NCBI RefSeq assembly: GCF_036250675.1
Contig: NZ_CP109592.1
Coordinates: 1 to 64,000 of the forward strand
Source: Streptomyces sp. NBC_01689
GTDB taxonomy: Bacteria > Actinomycetota > Actinomycetes > Streptomycetales > Streptomycetaceae
Direction of reading: 5' to 3'
DNA: 64,000 bases
Numbering within the stretch: the first letter of the stretch is position 1; every line of letters starts with the position of its first letter. Positions 53,185-62,805 of the stretch are shown piece after piece. A model generated the notes under the pieces. The model saw nothing but the letters and a program-made list of their open reading frames with translations, ran no database searches and was not told where the DNA came from. The translations under genes were made by a program, and so were the position numbers.

Positions 53185-53539
53185 GTTCCGCGCGGTCGCG
53201 GAACCGAATGGGGTATTTCCTGGAGAATCAGGTATCCACTGTTGCGGAGAATGCTCGTCGAAGGCGGTCGGGGCCGGTTTTGAATTCACGGTCCGGGCCG
53301 CCTGGACGAGCTTTTCTGTTCCCCGGGGGGGGAGTTCATCAAGGCAGGAGAGACGTCTGTCACGTTTATTTGTGGAGTGTCTTCCGTCCGGTCCTGATAC
53401 AGGTCCAAAGAACGGGTACAAAACCCGTCCGCTAGTCCGAAGAGAATTACGGGGCGGCCCCCTCAGAATGTTCGTGACGGTATATCCGGTCGGAGGACTC
53501 GATTGCTCGGGTCCCCCGATCTTCGATCAATGGGGAGTC

Positions 53540-54988
53540 ATGTCCAGATCGGTGGCGGCGGACGTCGCAGTGCGTGCGAAGCAAAGCCCGGACGATCCGG
53601 CGCTGCTGTTCGGCGGCGCGCGGGACGAGGTCGTCACGTATGCCGAACTGGTCGCGGCGGCGGAGCGGATCGGTGCGGAGCTGGCCGGCCGGTATCCCGA
53701 CACCCGCCGCCCGCTCGCGCTCCAGGCGTCGAAGTCGGCCGTGGCGATCGCCACGGTCCTGGCCTGCATGAGGGCCGGACGGCCGCTGCTGCTGGCCTCC
53801 ACGGAACTCGGCCGGGAGCTCCTGGCCGAGCTGGTCGGACGCAGCGGCTGTCAGGCCGTCCTGGGCGTCGCCGAGGAGCGTCTGACGCACCGTCCGGTGA
53901 CGGCCGCGCCGGGCGGGCCGGTGCTGCCCGAGGACACCAGCCTGCTGCTGACGACGTCCGGTTCCACCGGCATCCCCAAGCTCGTTCCGCTGGGCGCGGC
54001 CGGCGTCGACGCCTTCACCTCCTGGGCGGGCAGCGCGTTCGCGCTCGGCACCGGTACGCGGGTGCTGAACTTCGCCCCGCTCAACTTCGACCTGACCCTC
54101 CTGGACATCTGGGGCACGCTGCGGCACGGCGGCTGTGTCGTACCGGTGGACCACGACCGCAGCGTCGACACGAAGTACCTGCTCGGGCTGCTGGAGAGCA
54201 CCCGGCCGCACGTCGTGCAGGCGGTGCCGATGTTCTTCCGGCTGCTGACCGAGGCGGGCACCGGGTCCACGTTCCCGGGCGTGCGTGAGCTGCTGCTGAC
54301 GGGTGATCACGTGCCGCGGTCCGTGCGGGCCGGGCTGTCGCGGCTCTTCCCGGCGGCGCGGCTGCACAACGTGTACGGCTGCACCGAGACGAACGACAGC
54401 ATGATCCACACGTTCTCCGCGGCCGAGGCCGCCGACCGGGAGGTGCTGCCCCTGGGCAGTCCGTTGCCGGGCGTGCTGGTGGACGTGGTGGCCGACGGCG
54501 AGGTGCTGCGCGGTGCCGGCAGCGGCGAACTGCTGGTCTCGACGCCGTTCCAGACCTCCGGGTACCTCGGCGAGGCCGGGGCGAAGGACCGGTTCGTGGT
54601 GCGCGGCGACCGTGTCTGGTACCGCACCGGTGATGTGGTCACCCGTTCCGCCGGCGGTGAACTGGCCCTGGTGGGCCGCACCGACTCGCAGGTCAAGGTG
54701 CGCGGTGTGCGCATCAACCTGGAGGAGGTCGAACGGGTCCTGCAGGGCCACGGAGGGGTCGCCGAGGCGGCCGTGGTGGCCGTGCCGCACCCCGACTCGG
54801 GACGTGCACTGCACGCGTTCGTCCGGCGCAGCGACGACGCGGTGACCGGACTGCAGCTGCGCAGCTACTGCGCCGCCAAGGTCAACCGGGCGGCCATTCC
54901 CGCCGCCTTCCACCTGATGACCGACCCACTGCCGATCGGGCCCACCGGCAAGGTGAGCCGTCGCCTGCTCATGGAGAAGATCCAATGA
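53540..54988 (+). CDS. Stand-alone amino-acid adenylation enzyme
   Basis: A 482-residue adenylation domain: A3 LLTTSGSTGIPK (137-147), A4 with NFAPLNFDLTLLDIWG (D184), A5 NVYGCTETN (277-285), A7 YRTGD (361-365), A8 GRTDSQVKVRGVRINLEEVE and A10 PTGKVSRR (K471). D184 in the A4 region is at the position that normally binds the substrate alpha-amine, so an amino acid is likely. ATG 53540 follows GGGGAG; upstream in-frame codons look non-coding. The stop overlaps the carrier-protein start by four bases (ATGA). The substrate may be proline or another small amino acid by analogy with A/PCP/oxidase trios; this is not proven. Confidence 0.9.
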   Translation: MSRSVAADVAVRAKQSPDDPALLFGGARDEVVTYAELVAAAERIGAELAGRYPDTRRPLALQASKSAVAIATVLACMRAGRPLLLASTELGRELLAELVGRSGCQAVLGVAEERLTHRPVTAAPGGPVLPEDTSLLLTTSGSTGIPKLVPLGAAGVDAFTSWAGSAFALGTGTRVLNFAPLNFDLTLLDIWGTLRHGGCVVPVDHDRSVDTKYLLGLLESTRPHVVQAVPMFFRLLTEAGTGSTFPGVRELLLTGDHVPRSVRAGLSRLFPAARLHNVYGCTETNDSMIHTFSAAEAADREVLPLGSPLPGVLVDVVADGEVLRGAGSGELLVSTPFQTSGYLGEAGAKDRFVVRGDRVWYRTGDVVTRSAGGELALVGRTDSQVKVRGVRINLEEVERVLQGHGGVAEAAVVAVPHPDSGRALHAFVRRSDDAVTGLQLRSYCAAKVNRAAIPAAFHLMTDPLPIGPTGKVSRRLLMEKIQ

Positions 54989-55245
54989 CCATCCAACGCG
55001 ACATCACCGCGCACATCGTGGCGGAGTACCTGCCCGGCACCCCCGTCTCGGAACTGGACCCGTCCTACGACCTGCTGGAGAACGGCGTCATCAGCAGCCT
55101 GGACCTGCTGCGGCTCATCGAGTGGCTGGGTGACCGCTTCGACATCCCGTTCGCCGACCTGGAGATCTCCCCGGACGACTTCCGGTCGGTCGCGGCCGTC
55201 GAGAAGGTCGTCCGCCGCTACGCCGGCGTCACCGCCCCCGAGTAA
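54985..55245 (+). CDS. Peptidyl/acyl carrier protein
   Basis: An 86-residue carrier protein. The phosphopantetheine attachment serine is S38 in NGVISSLDLLRLIEWL (the usual DSL is SSL here). ATG 54985 overlaps the end of the adenylation gene, so the two are translated together, indicating a dedicated A/PCP pair. Confidence 0.9.
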   Translation: MTIQRDITAHIVAEYLPGTPVSELDPSYDLLENGVISSLDLLRLIEWLGDRFDIPFADLEISPDDFRSVAAVEKVVRRYAGVTAPE

Positions 55246-55290
55246 CCCCCGCTCCCCCGCACCTCCACACCAGGAGAAAGAAAGGAAACC

Positions 55291-55668
55291 ATGTTCATTC
55301 GCGAGAAGTCGCAGGTCACACCGGTCGAGTGGGGAAGCGGTCCGAGTCACCGCCTCCTGGTCGAAGCGGACAACATGGGCTTCGGCATCTGTCACACCGT
55401 CGTCCGCGCGGGCACGAAGTCACGGCTGCAGTACCGGCGTCACCTCGAGGCGTGCTACTGCATCTCCGGCTCGGGCCGTGTCGAGGCCGCCGACGGCAGC
55501 GTCGCGCAGGACCTGACCCCCGGTGTGCTGTACGTCCTCGACGAGCACGACGCCCACTTCCTGATCGCCTCCCCCGACCAGGACATGGAGCTCGTGAGCG
55601 TCTTCAACCCGCCGCTGAGGGGCGACGAGAGCCACGCGCTCAGCGACGAAGCCTTTTCCCAGTACTGA
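55291..55668 (+). CDS. Ectoine-synthase-like cupin (EctC-like)
   Basis: A 125-residue cupin with the EctC pattern: [20 protein letters not shown] (metal-binding region), [20 protein letters not shown] with the metal His, and [14 protein letters not shown] near the end. Ectoine synthase cyclises N-acetyl-diaminobutyrate to a cyclic amidine. Here no ectA or ectB genes accompany it, and it lies within an NRPS-like operon, so it probably forms a cyclic amidine or related ring in the product. ATG 55291 has AGGAGAAAGAAAGG upstream. Confidence 0.82.
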   Translation: MFIREKSQVTPVEWGSGPSHRLLVEADNMGFGICHTVVRAGTKSRLQYRRHLEACYCISGSGRVEAADGSVAQDLTPGVLYVLDEHDAHFLIASPDQDMELVSVFNPPLRGDESHALSDEAFSQY

Positions 55669-55688
55669 GGATCGGACACTTCCCCGTC

Positions 55689-56855
55689 ATGATGCGCTGG
55701 AGCGAGGAACAGCAGGAACTGCGTGAGGCGATCGGCGCCGTGGCCTCGAAGGCCGGCGCCGACCACCTCGAACGCGACCGGGACGGCACGTTCGACCGGG
55801 ACGGCTGGCAACGACTCAGGGACGTGGGCCTGTTCGGGCTGCCGTTCGACCCCCTCCACGGGGGTCTGGGCAAGGACCTGCTGACCACCGTCCATGTGCT
55901 GGAGCAGCTCGGCCACGACTGCCAGGACTCCGGGCTGAACTTCTCGGTCTCCACCCACATGGTCAGCACCGGTGTCCCGCTCCAGCGGTTCGGTTCGTCG
56001 GCGCTCAAGGCCCGCTACCTGCCGGAGATCTGCGCCGGCACGATGATCGGCGCGCACGCCATCACCGAACCCTCCGGCGGTTCGGACGTGATGGGGATGC
56101 AGACCACCGCCGTCCTGGACGGCGACGACTTCGTCCTCAACGGGAGCAAGTCGTTCATCAGCAACGCCTCGATCGCCGACGTGATCGTCGTCTACGCCCG
56201 GACCGGCGCGCCCGGTGACCTGGCCGGGATCACCGCGTTCCTGGTGCGCCGCGACTCGCCGGGCCTGTCGGTCGGCAACCCCATCTCGAAGATGGGGCTG
56301 CGCACCTCGCCGCTGGCCGAGGTCTTCCTGGACGACGTCCGGGTGCCCCGGGACCACGTGGTCGGCAGCAAGGGCGCGGGGTTCCTCATCTTCGACCACG
56401 TCATGAAGTGGGAGATCCTGTGCGGCTTCGGGATCAACGTCGGCGAGATGCGCCGGCGCCTGGAGCGGTGCGTGGAGTACGCCCGTACCCGTACCCAGTT
56501 CGGGTCGGTCATCGGCGCGAACCAGTCGGTCGCCAACATGATCGTCGAGATGCGGATCGACCTGGAGACCTCACAGAAGTGGATCTACGACACCGCCGAG
56601 AAGGTGCAGTCCAAGGCCGACGCCGCCAGTGACGTCGCGATGACCAAGCTGGTGGTGAGCGAGGCGAACGTGCGCTCCGCGCTGAACGCGATCCAGGTCT
56701 TCGGCGGTTACGGCTACGTCAGCGAGTACGGAGTCGAGAAGGACCTGCGGGACGCCGTGGGCGGGCGGATCTACTCCGGCACCTCGGAGATCCAGCGCCA
56801 GCGTCTGGCCACCCTCATGGGCCTGAACCGTCCGCTCAGGCCCGCGCAGGCCTGA
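55689..56855 (+). CDS. Acyl-CoA-dehydrogenase-like flavoprotein acting on a carrier-bound substrate
   Basis: A 388-residue acyl-CoA dehydrogenase fold. FAD-binding segments are AHAITEPSGGSDV and ARTRTQFGSVIGANQSVANM; VFGGYGYVSEYGVEKDLRDA and RIYSGTSEIQR close the protein. The usual catalytic Glu of IYEGT is Ser (S363). A Glu at 242 (MKWEILCG) lies at the helix-G position used by isovaleryl-CoA dehydrogenase and prolyl-PCP oxidases. With the A and PCP genes it suggests oxidation of an aminoacyl-S-PCP. The start is ATG 55689 or 55692. Confidence 0.88.
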   Translation: MMRWSEEQQELREAIGAVASKAGADHLERDRDGTFDRDGWQRLRDVGLFGLPFDPLHGGLGKDLLTTVHVLEQLGHDCQDSGLNFSVSTHMVSTGVPLQRFGSSALKARYLPEICAGTMIGAHAITEPSGGSDVMGMQTTAVLDGDDFVLNGSKSFISNASIADVIVVYARTGAPGDLAGITAFLVRRDSPGLSVGNPISKMGLRTSPLAEVFLDDVRVPRDHVVGSKGAGFLIFDHVMKWEILCGFGINVGEMRRRLERCVEYARTRTQFGSVIGANQSVANMIVEMRIDLETSQKWIYDTAEKVQSKADAASDVAMTKLVVSEANVRSALNAIQVFGGYGYVSEYGVEKDLRDAVGGRIYSGTSEIQRQRLATLMGLNRPLRPAQA

Positions 56856-56880
56856 GGATCTGGAAGGAATCCCGAGAAAC

Positions 56881-57600
56881 ATGGCAGAGAACACCGGTGC
56901 CGCGGCTGCGGCCGGCACCGCCACCGAGACGGCCACTCTGGCCGCGACCGAGTTCCTGGACCACCGCTCGCCGGCCGTCCGCGCGTTCGTCGACAAGACC
57001 CTCGCCCGGGCCAAGGAGAGCGAGACAAAGACGCAGAAGGCGATCGCGCTCTACTACGCGGTGCGCGACGGCATCACCTACGAGGTGTACGGCGCCGATC
57101 TGACCCGGCACGGGCTGAGCGCGACCGGCGTGCTGGAGAAGGGCTTCGGGTTCTGCGTCCACAAGTCCATCCTCTACGCGGCCGCGCTGCGCGCCGTGGG
57201 CATCCCGAGCCGCGTCTACTACGGCGACGTGCGCAACCACCTCGCCTCGCCGCGGCTGCGGGAGCTGGTCGGCGGGGACGTCTTCCGCTTCCACAGCCTG
57301 ACCGTGGTCGAGCTCGACGGCAGGTGGGTGAAGGCGACCCCGGTCTTCAACAAGCTTCTCTGCAAGCTCTACAAGATCAAGCCGCTGGACTTCGACGGCC
57401 GCACGGACAGCCTGTACCACCCGTTCGACGAGGACGGCCGGCAGCACATGGAGTTCATCCACGAGCACGGCTCCTTCGACGACGTCCCCTACGACCTGGT
57501 GGTCGGCGGGATCCAGCGGGCCCACCCGCAGCTGTTCGCGAGCGCCCACACCACCGTCTCCGGATCGCTGGCCGACGAGGCCGCGACCGCGACGGTCTGA
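56881..57600 (+). CDS. Transglutaminase-like protein
   Basis: A 239-residue papain-like transglutaminase fold: catalytic Cys92 in GFGFCVHKSILYAAALRAVG and His138 in FRFHSLTVVELDG; the third position may be N157 in KATPVFN rather than the usual Asp. In andrimid biosynthesis a related enzyme (AdmF) forms amide bonds from carrier-bound thioesters. That role fits here because there is no condensation domain. It starts 26 bases after the dehydrogenase-like gene. Confidence 0.85.
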   Translation: MAENTGAAAAAGTATETATLAATEFLDHRSPAVRAFVDKTLARAKESETKTQKAIALYYAVRDGITYEVYGADLTRHGLSATGVLEKGFGFCVHKSILYAAALRAVGIPSRVYYGDVRNHLASPRLRELVGGDVFRFHSLTVVELDGRWVKATPVFNKLLCKLYKIKPLDFDGRTDSLYHPFDEDGRQHMEFIHEHGSFDDVPYDLVVGGIQRAHPQLFASAHTTVSGSLADEAATATV

Positions 57601-57739
57601 GACGGGGTCCGGTGCGGCCCCACCCGGTCTCCCCGCCGGGCCGGCCGCACCGGACCGCCCACCACCCCGCACCCCCCTGCACCACCTCGCCCCCACCCGC
57701 ACCCGTATGTACCCGCACCCCACAGGAACGGAGATCGCT

Positions 57740-58258
57740 GTGTCGGCAGCGGCCACGACCCGCGACGACCTCACCGGATACGCCGAGTACGCCGGCTGGT
57801 CGCACACGCTGCACCGCAGCCACCCCGGAGGGCACCTCGTCCTGCCGGGCGCCTACCTGAAGTGGTACGACATCCGCGGCGCGGAGCAGGAGGCGACGCC
57901 CGAGGTCGGCGAGCGGGCGCGGGTGTTCCTGCGGGCCGAGGAGGCCGCCGGACGGCTGGCGTTCCGCAAGGAGTTCGGCTACGTGCTGCTGCACCGCTGC
58001 GGCGACCACTACTTCATGCAGGTCTGCGTGTGGCGGGACCGCAACGAGCTGGTCCAGGCGATCTACGCCGACACCGGCGACGGCTTCCGCCCCTACGAAC
58101 AGGAGCCCGGCCTGCAGCTCGCCGCCCAGGACGTCGTCGAACTGGACGTGACCGGGCACGAGCGGCGCGCCTGGTCGCTCTACCTGCGCTCGGCGCGCGA
58201 CACCGCCGCGAAGCAGGCCTACCTCGACGACTTCGACACCGAGCGCCCGGTGGGCTGA
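57740..58258 (+). CDS. Unknown protein of the cluster, 172 aa
   Basis: GTG 57740 follows GGAG at seven bases. The protein is soluble and aromatic-rich: SHTLHRSHPGGHLVLPGAYL, KEFGYVLLHRCGDHYFMQVC and RNELVQAIYADTGDGFRPYE. No known motif, membrane span or signal is evident. Conserved-looking His and Trp residues suggest an enzyme or binding protein. It is 140 bases after the transglutaminase-like gene and probably in the same transcript. I do not recognise it. Confidence 0.7.
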   Translation: MSAAATTRDDLTGYAEYAGWSHTLHRSHPGGHLVLPGAYLKWYDIRGAEQEATPEVGERARVFLRAEEAAGRLAFRKEFGYVLLHRCGDHYFMQVCVWRDRNELVQAIYADTGDGFRPYEQEPGLQLAAQDVVELDVTGHERRAWSLYLRSARDTAAKQAYLDDFDTERPVG

Positions 58259-58282
58259 CCCTTGCGAAAGGCAGGAAGCGCC

Positions 58283-58981
58283 GTGTCCCTCCACCCGGTC
58301 ACCGACCACGCGTTCTCCCCCCGCCTCATCGGTGAGATCCGCTCCGACGCGCCGCTGATCGTCGCGGCCGTGGCGGAGGAGGCGGCCCACCTCGACGGCC
58401 GCTTCCCCCTGCTGGTCACCGGGATGGGAAAGGTCAACGCGGCCGCGGCCCTCGCCCTCACCCTGTCCCGGGGCGAGCGCCCCGGCGAGATCGTCAACCT
58501 CGGCACGGCCGGAGCGCTGAAGGACGGCCTGCCGGGCGTCCACGAGATCTCCCGGGTCGTCCAGCACGACTTCGACACCGCCCTCCTGCACCGGATCAGC
58601 GGCCGCGTCTACGGTGCCCCCCTCACCGTGGGCGCGGACCGCGGGCCCACCCTCGCGACCGGCGACACCTTCGTCACGGACTCCGCCGTCCGCGACCGGC
58701 TCGCCCAGGAGGCCGACCTCGTCGACATGGAGGGCTACGCCGTCGCGACCGTGGCACAGCACCTCAACATCCCCGTACGTCTCGTCAAGTTCGTCAGTGA
58801 CAGCGCCGACGAGGACGCACGTACCACCTGGCCCGAGGCACTCGACCACGCCGCCGGAATCCTGGCCGGCTGGGTCGCACAGCACCTCCCCGCACCCCGC
58901 ACGCCCCGCCGCCTCCCCCGCCGCACCCGCACGTCCGCCGTCTTCACCGTCCACCCGCTGTCAGCGCCCCGCGCCGCATAG
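58283..58981 (+). CDS. MTA/SAH nucleosidase-like protein
   Basis: A 232-residue nucleoside phosphorylase fold: LLVTGMGKVNAAAALAL, IVNLGTAGALKDGL and the ribose-binding DMEGYAVATVA are the landmarks of 5'-methylthioadenosine/S-adenosylhomocysteine nucleosidase. It would hydrolyse the adenosyl by-product of SAM-using steps. The C-terminal 35 residues (from PAPRTPRRLPRRTR) are a basic extension not usual for the family. GTG 58283 follows AGGAAG. Confidence 0.85.
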   Translation: MSLHPVTDHAFSPRLIGEIRSDAPLIVAAVAEEAAHLDGRFPLLVTGMGKVNAAAALALTLSRGERPGEIVNLGTAGALKDGLPGVHEISRVVQHDFDTALLHRISGRVYGAPLTVGADRGPTLATGDTFVTDSAVRDRLAQEADLVDMEGYAVATVAQHLNIPVRLVKFVSDSADEDARTTWPEALDHAAGILAGWVAQHLPAPRTPRRLPRRTRTSAVFTVHPLSAPRAA

Positions 58982-59020
58982 GGCTTCACCGCCGACAGCC
59001 CCCGCACCCAAGGGAGCGCC

Positions 59021-60232
59021 GTGTCTCACCGCCTGTTCACCTCGGAGTCCGTCACAGAGGGACACCCCGACAAGATCGCCGACCAGATCAGCGACACCAT
59101 CCTCGACGCGCTGCTGCGCCAGGACCCCACCTCACGCGTGGCGGTGGAGACACTGATCACCACCGGCCTGGTGCACGTGGCCGGCGAGGTCGCGACCACC
59201 GCCTACGTGCCGATCGCCCAGCTCGTCCGGGACAAGATCCTGGAGATCGGCTACGACTCCTCCGTCAAGGGCTTCGACGGACTGTCGTGCGGGGTGTCCA
59301 CGTCGATCGGCACCCAGTCCCCCGACATCGCCCAGGGCGTCGACTCCGCGTACGAGAAGCGCGCCGGGGACGGCCAGAGCGACGACCTGGACCAGCAGGG
59401 CGCCGGTGACCAGGGCCTGATGTTCGGCTACGCGACGGACGAGACCCCGGAGCTGATGCCGCTGCCGATCCACCTCGCGCACCGGCTCTCCCACCGGCTC
59501 TCCGAGGTCCGCAAGAACGGCACGGTCCCCTACCTGCGCCCCGACGGCAAGACCCAGGTCACCATCGAGTACGACGGCGACCGGGCGGTCCGCCTGGACA
59601 CCGTCGTCGTGTCCTCCCAGCACTCCGCGGACATCGACCTCGACTCGCTGCTCGCCCCGGACATCCGCGAGTTCGTCGTCGAACCGGAGGTGCGGGCGCT
59701 CGCGGACAACGGCATCAAGCTGGACACCGAGGGCTACCGCCTGCTGGTCAACCCGACCGGCCGCTTCGAGATCGGCGGCCCGATGGGCGACGCCGGCCTC
59801 ACCGGCCGCAAGATCATCATCGACACGTACGGCGGCATGGCCCGTCACGGCGGCGGCGCCTTCTCCGGCAAGGACCCGTCCAAGGTCGACCGTTCCGCCG
59901 CGTACGCGATGCGCTGGGTCGCCAAGAACGTCGTCGCCGCCGGGCTCGCCTCGCGCTGCGAGGTCCAGGTCGCCTACGCCATCGGCAAGGCGCGGCCGGT
60001 CGGCCTGTTCGTGGAGACCTTCGGCACCCACACCGTCGACGTCGACCGGATCGAGAAGGCCATCGACGAGGTCTTCGACCTGCGCCCGGCCGCGATCATC
60101 CGCGACCTCGACCTGCTGCGCCCGATCTACGCGCAGACCGCCGCCTACGGCCACTTCGGCCGCGAGGGCGACGCCTTCACGTGGGAGCGCACCGACCGCG
60201 TCAACGCCCTGCGGACAGCGGTCGGGCTGTAG
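59021..60232 (+). CDS. metK: S-adenosylmethionine synthetase
   Basis: A 403-residue MetK, full length and well conserved: [60 protein letters not shown] and [17 protein letters not shown]. It makes SAM from methionine and ATP. GTG 59021 begins 39 bases after the nucleosidase stop. A metK copy inside a biosynthetic cluster is usually a second gene that raises SAM supply for the pathway; the housekeeping copy should lie elsewhere. Confidence 0.96.
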   Translation: MSHRLFTSESVTEGHPDKIADQISDTILDALLRQDPTSRVAVETLITTGLVHVAGEVATTAYVPIAQLVRDKILEIGYDSSVKGFDGLSCGVSTSIGTQSPDIAQGVDSAYEKRAGDGQSDDLDQQGAGDQGLMFGYATDETPELMPLPIHLAHRLSHRLSEVRKNGTVPYLRPDGKTQVTIEYDGDRAVRLDTVVVSSQHSADIDLDSLLAPDIREFVVEPEVRALADNGIKLDTEGYRLLVNPTGRFEIGGPMGDAGLTGRKIIIDTYGGMARHGGGAFSGKDPSKVDRSAAYAMRWVAKNVVAAGLASRCEVQVAYAIGKARPVGLFVETFGTHTVDVDRIEKAIDEVFDLRPAAIIRDLDLLRPIYAQTAAYGHFGREGDAFTWERTDRVNALRTAVGL

Positions 60233-61127
60233 GCCCGCCCCGTCCCGGCGACGCGGTGCCGACCGCCTCGCACACGCATCGGGCCCGGCGTCCTCGGGGG
60301 ACGCCGGGCTCCGGCATTCCCCCGGGCGCCTGCGGCGGGCGGCACCAGGGCCTCCGGCGTGCGCCGCCCGAAGCCGGGGCGTGCACGCGGGAGATGACAC
60401 CCGCGGCGGCGGAGGTCGTCTCGGCGTGGCGGAGGGGGTCCAGGCGTGGCCGCGGTCGTCTCGGCGGGGTGAAGGGGTCTGGGCGTGGTGGAAGCGGTCT
60501 GGGTCTGACGGAGGGCGGGCCGTCCGGCCCCCGTCGGGTCTGACGGAGGGCGGGCCGAGCCCGGGTGAGACGAGCCGGGCCTGGGTGAGCTGCCCGGGCT
60601 GGTCCGGCTTGAGCGGAGCGGGCCGCGGCGGGGGCCCTGCCGGGCGCGCGCAGCCGGAGAGTGTCCGCGATGCGGGACCGGAGGTGCCGGAGGCGCACCG
60701 GCGGCGGGGGCGAGTCGGCCGGTGCGGGGCGGAATCGACGGGAACGGCCCGGCCGGACCCGTGGCAAGTCCGCCCGTCCGGACCGGCGGTGAATCCGGAC
60801 GAGCGGACCGGCGGTGAATCCGGACGGCTGGATCGGAGGTGAGCCCGGCGGCGCGCAGCGAGTTGGCCGGACGCCGGATCGTGGGCGAACGGCGCCGGCA
60901 GGCCAGGCGTGCGGTGTCGCCGGGACGGCGTCGAGCGGAACCCGCCCGGGGGTCGCGCGTCCGGTGACGCCAGGACAGCCCCCGGGCAGAGCCTCGGTGT
61001 CAGGCATCCGGTGGCGCGGGGACGGTTCCGGGCAGAGCCCGGGCGGCAGGCGTCCGGTGGCACCAGGGCAGGCCCGGGCGGAGGCCGGACCGCGGGCGTG
61101 CCGGTGGTGCCGGGGTGGAAGCCCGGG
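60233..61127. repeat. GC-rich repeat-bearing interval
   Basis: No gene is supported. Between 60400 and 60620 short G-rich units (GGTCTGGGCGTGG, TGACGGAGGGCGGGCC) recur, and GGACCGGCGGTGAATCCGGA is tandemly repeated (about 60780-60825). Open frames are low-complexity. It separates the metK gene from the convergent acyltransferase gene. Confidence 0.5.
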
Positions 61128-62492
61128 TCAGGCGTCCGGCGCGTACGTGTGCAGCCGCTTGGTCCACTCCGGCGTGAGGAGTGCCCGCGCGCTCTCGCGC
61201 GGGACGCTGAAGTGCACGTCCCGGCTGCCGTCGTCCACCGGTGTGGGAGTGATCAGGATCGACCACGGCACGGGGCTGGCGGGGAACTCGAACCAGAACG
61301 GCCGTCCCGCGCCGAGGTCGATCTCGTAGACGGGCAGCCGGCTGACGTTGTTGACCGCGACGGTTCCCCCGAAGGCGTCCAGGGCCATCCGGCTCAGGAC
61401 GAGGTGGGTGCGGCGGGCGTCGCGCTGGGCCTCCAGGAAGGCGGCCTCGTCGCGTACCCGGTCGGCGGTGATGCCGTCGACGGCCCGGCGGACGGCCGCG
61501 ACGGTGTCGGCGAGCGAGGCGGCGCGCAGTTCCGCGGCCCGCATCTCCGGCGTGACGTTGGTGACGGCGTTGCCCCAGTACCCGTCGGGCAGGGCCGCGC
61601 GCAGCGCGGAGCGCAGGCCGACGACCATGCCGAGCCGCTCCGCGCTGTCGTCTGGGCGCGCCCGCAGGTCGGCGAGGACCTTCCACAGGTGCGCGCTGAG
61701 CGCGTCGCCGCTGGAGACCCGCAGACCGCTGCCGGCGAGCCCGGCGCGGGCGTGCTCCTTCAGCGCCCGCACCTCCTCGGCGGCGAAGCGCAGGGTGAGG
61801 GTGCGCACGCGTCGCGCACCGGCGTTGACCCGGAGGATGAAGCGGGCCTTCCGCGGTCCGGACACCAGGGCGTACTGGCTGCTGTGCCGTGCGGCGTCGG
61901 GCGCGGCGCCCTCCGCGAGGCCGTCGAGGAGCGTGCGGGCGTACGGGGCCGCGCGGTGCTCCTCGCCGTGGTGGACGCGCGACCAGTGCCGCAGGAAGTC
62001 GAGGTATCCCGCGCCGTCGACGATGCTGTGGTTGATCGAGACGCCGAGGACCGAGCCGCCGCCGCGCATATGGGTGACCCGCACGGTCAGCAGCGGGGTG
62101 TCGTGCCCGACGATCCGGAAGGCGCTGGCCTTGTGGAGGTAGGAGCCGATGTCGTCCTTGGCCGAACGGCCCAAGCCGTACTCGGGCATGGGCCGGTCGC
62201 TGTGGCTCTCGGTGAACGGGACGCCCGCGTCGTCGCAGACGACGCTGAGCCCGCGGTCGTCGTCACGGACCAGCCGTCCGGTCAGCAGCGGGTAGTGCGG
62301 CAGGGTCGCGGCCAGTGAGGCGCGCAGCGCCGCGGCGTCCAGCGTCCGGCGGTAGTAGAAGGTGCGCGGGGTCGCGAACGTGCCGGTCATGAGGTCGTAG
62401 ACGCTCAGGCGCACGCGCTCCGCGGTCGCTTCGCCGGCCCGGACGGTGACGGTGTGGTGCCGTGTCCGGGACGCAGCTGAAGTGTTGTTCAT
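61128..62492 (-). CDS. BAHD-type acyltransferase
   Basis: A 454-residue protein with the plan of BAHD (Transferase family) acyltransferases: the catalytic H155-xxx-D159 in INHSIVDGAGY, a long two-domain layout (LPHYPLLTGRLVRDDDRGL in the N-domain, LPDGYWGNAVTNVTPEMRAA mid-way) and YEIDLGAGRPFW where DFGWG is found in plants. BAHD enzymes transfer acyl groups from CoA thioesters to alcohols or amines. They are best known from plants and fungi, so a bacterial one is notable. ATG 62492 is divergent from the sugar dehydrase. It could acylate the cluster product. Confidence 0.78.
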   Translation of the reverse strand: MNNTSAASRTRHHTVTVRAGEATAERVRLSVYDLMTGTFATPRTFYYRRTLDAAALRASLAATLPHYPLLTGRLVRDDDRGLSVVCDDAGVPFTESHSDRPMPEYGLGRSAKDDIGSYLHKASAFRIVGHDTPLLTVRVTHMRGGGSVLGVSINHSIVDGAGYLDFLRHWSRVHHGEEHRAAPYARTLLDGLAEGAAPDAARHSSQYALVSGPRKARFILRVNAGARRVRTLTLRFAAEEVRALKEHARAGLAGSGLRVSSGDALSAHLWKVLADLRARPDDSAERLGMVVGLRSALRAALPDGYWGNAVTNVTPEMRAAELRAASLADTVAAVRRAVDGITADRVRDEAAFLEAQRDARRTHLVLSRMALDAFGGTVAVNNVSRLPVYEIDLGAGRPFWFEFPASPVPWSILITPTPVDDGSRDVHFSVPRESARALLTPEWTKRLHTYAPDA

Positions 62493-62805
62493 CGAGCCTC
62501 ACTGGAATCGGCCTGCGGGCGTGCCTGTTGACCTGACACTCCAGCGTTCCGCGGACCGGGCGAGGAAATCACTAGTCCTCGTCCGCGGGTCTTCCCCGTG
62601 GCTGCTCAGGCCACCAACGGCCGTGCGCGGGCCGGGTTTTGGTTGTTCCCTAGACTTGTCCGGCAGCGCTGGGCAGGCCGGTGCGCCGTGTGTTGGGCTG
62701 GGCTTCCCGGACGGCACAAGCCCGGCCCGGGGACCCCGCTCGCACTTCCTGCCGTCGAGGCCACGGCTCCGTCCCCGCCGGCAGCCACAGGGAGGCCACC
62801 AGCCG

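Noticed and set aside
59132..61063. 643-residue minus-strand frame across metK and the following spacer
   Set aside because: Antisense to a highly conserved metK gene; no family character.
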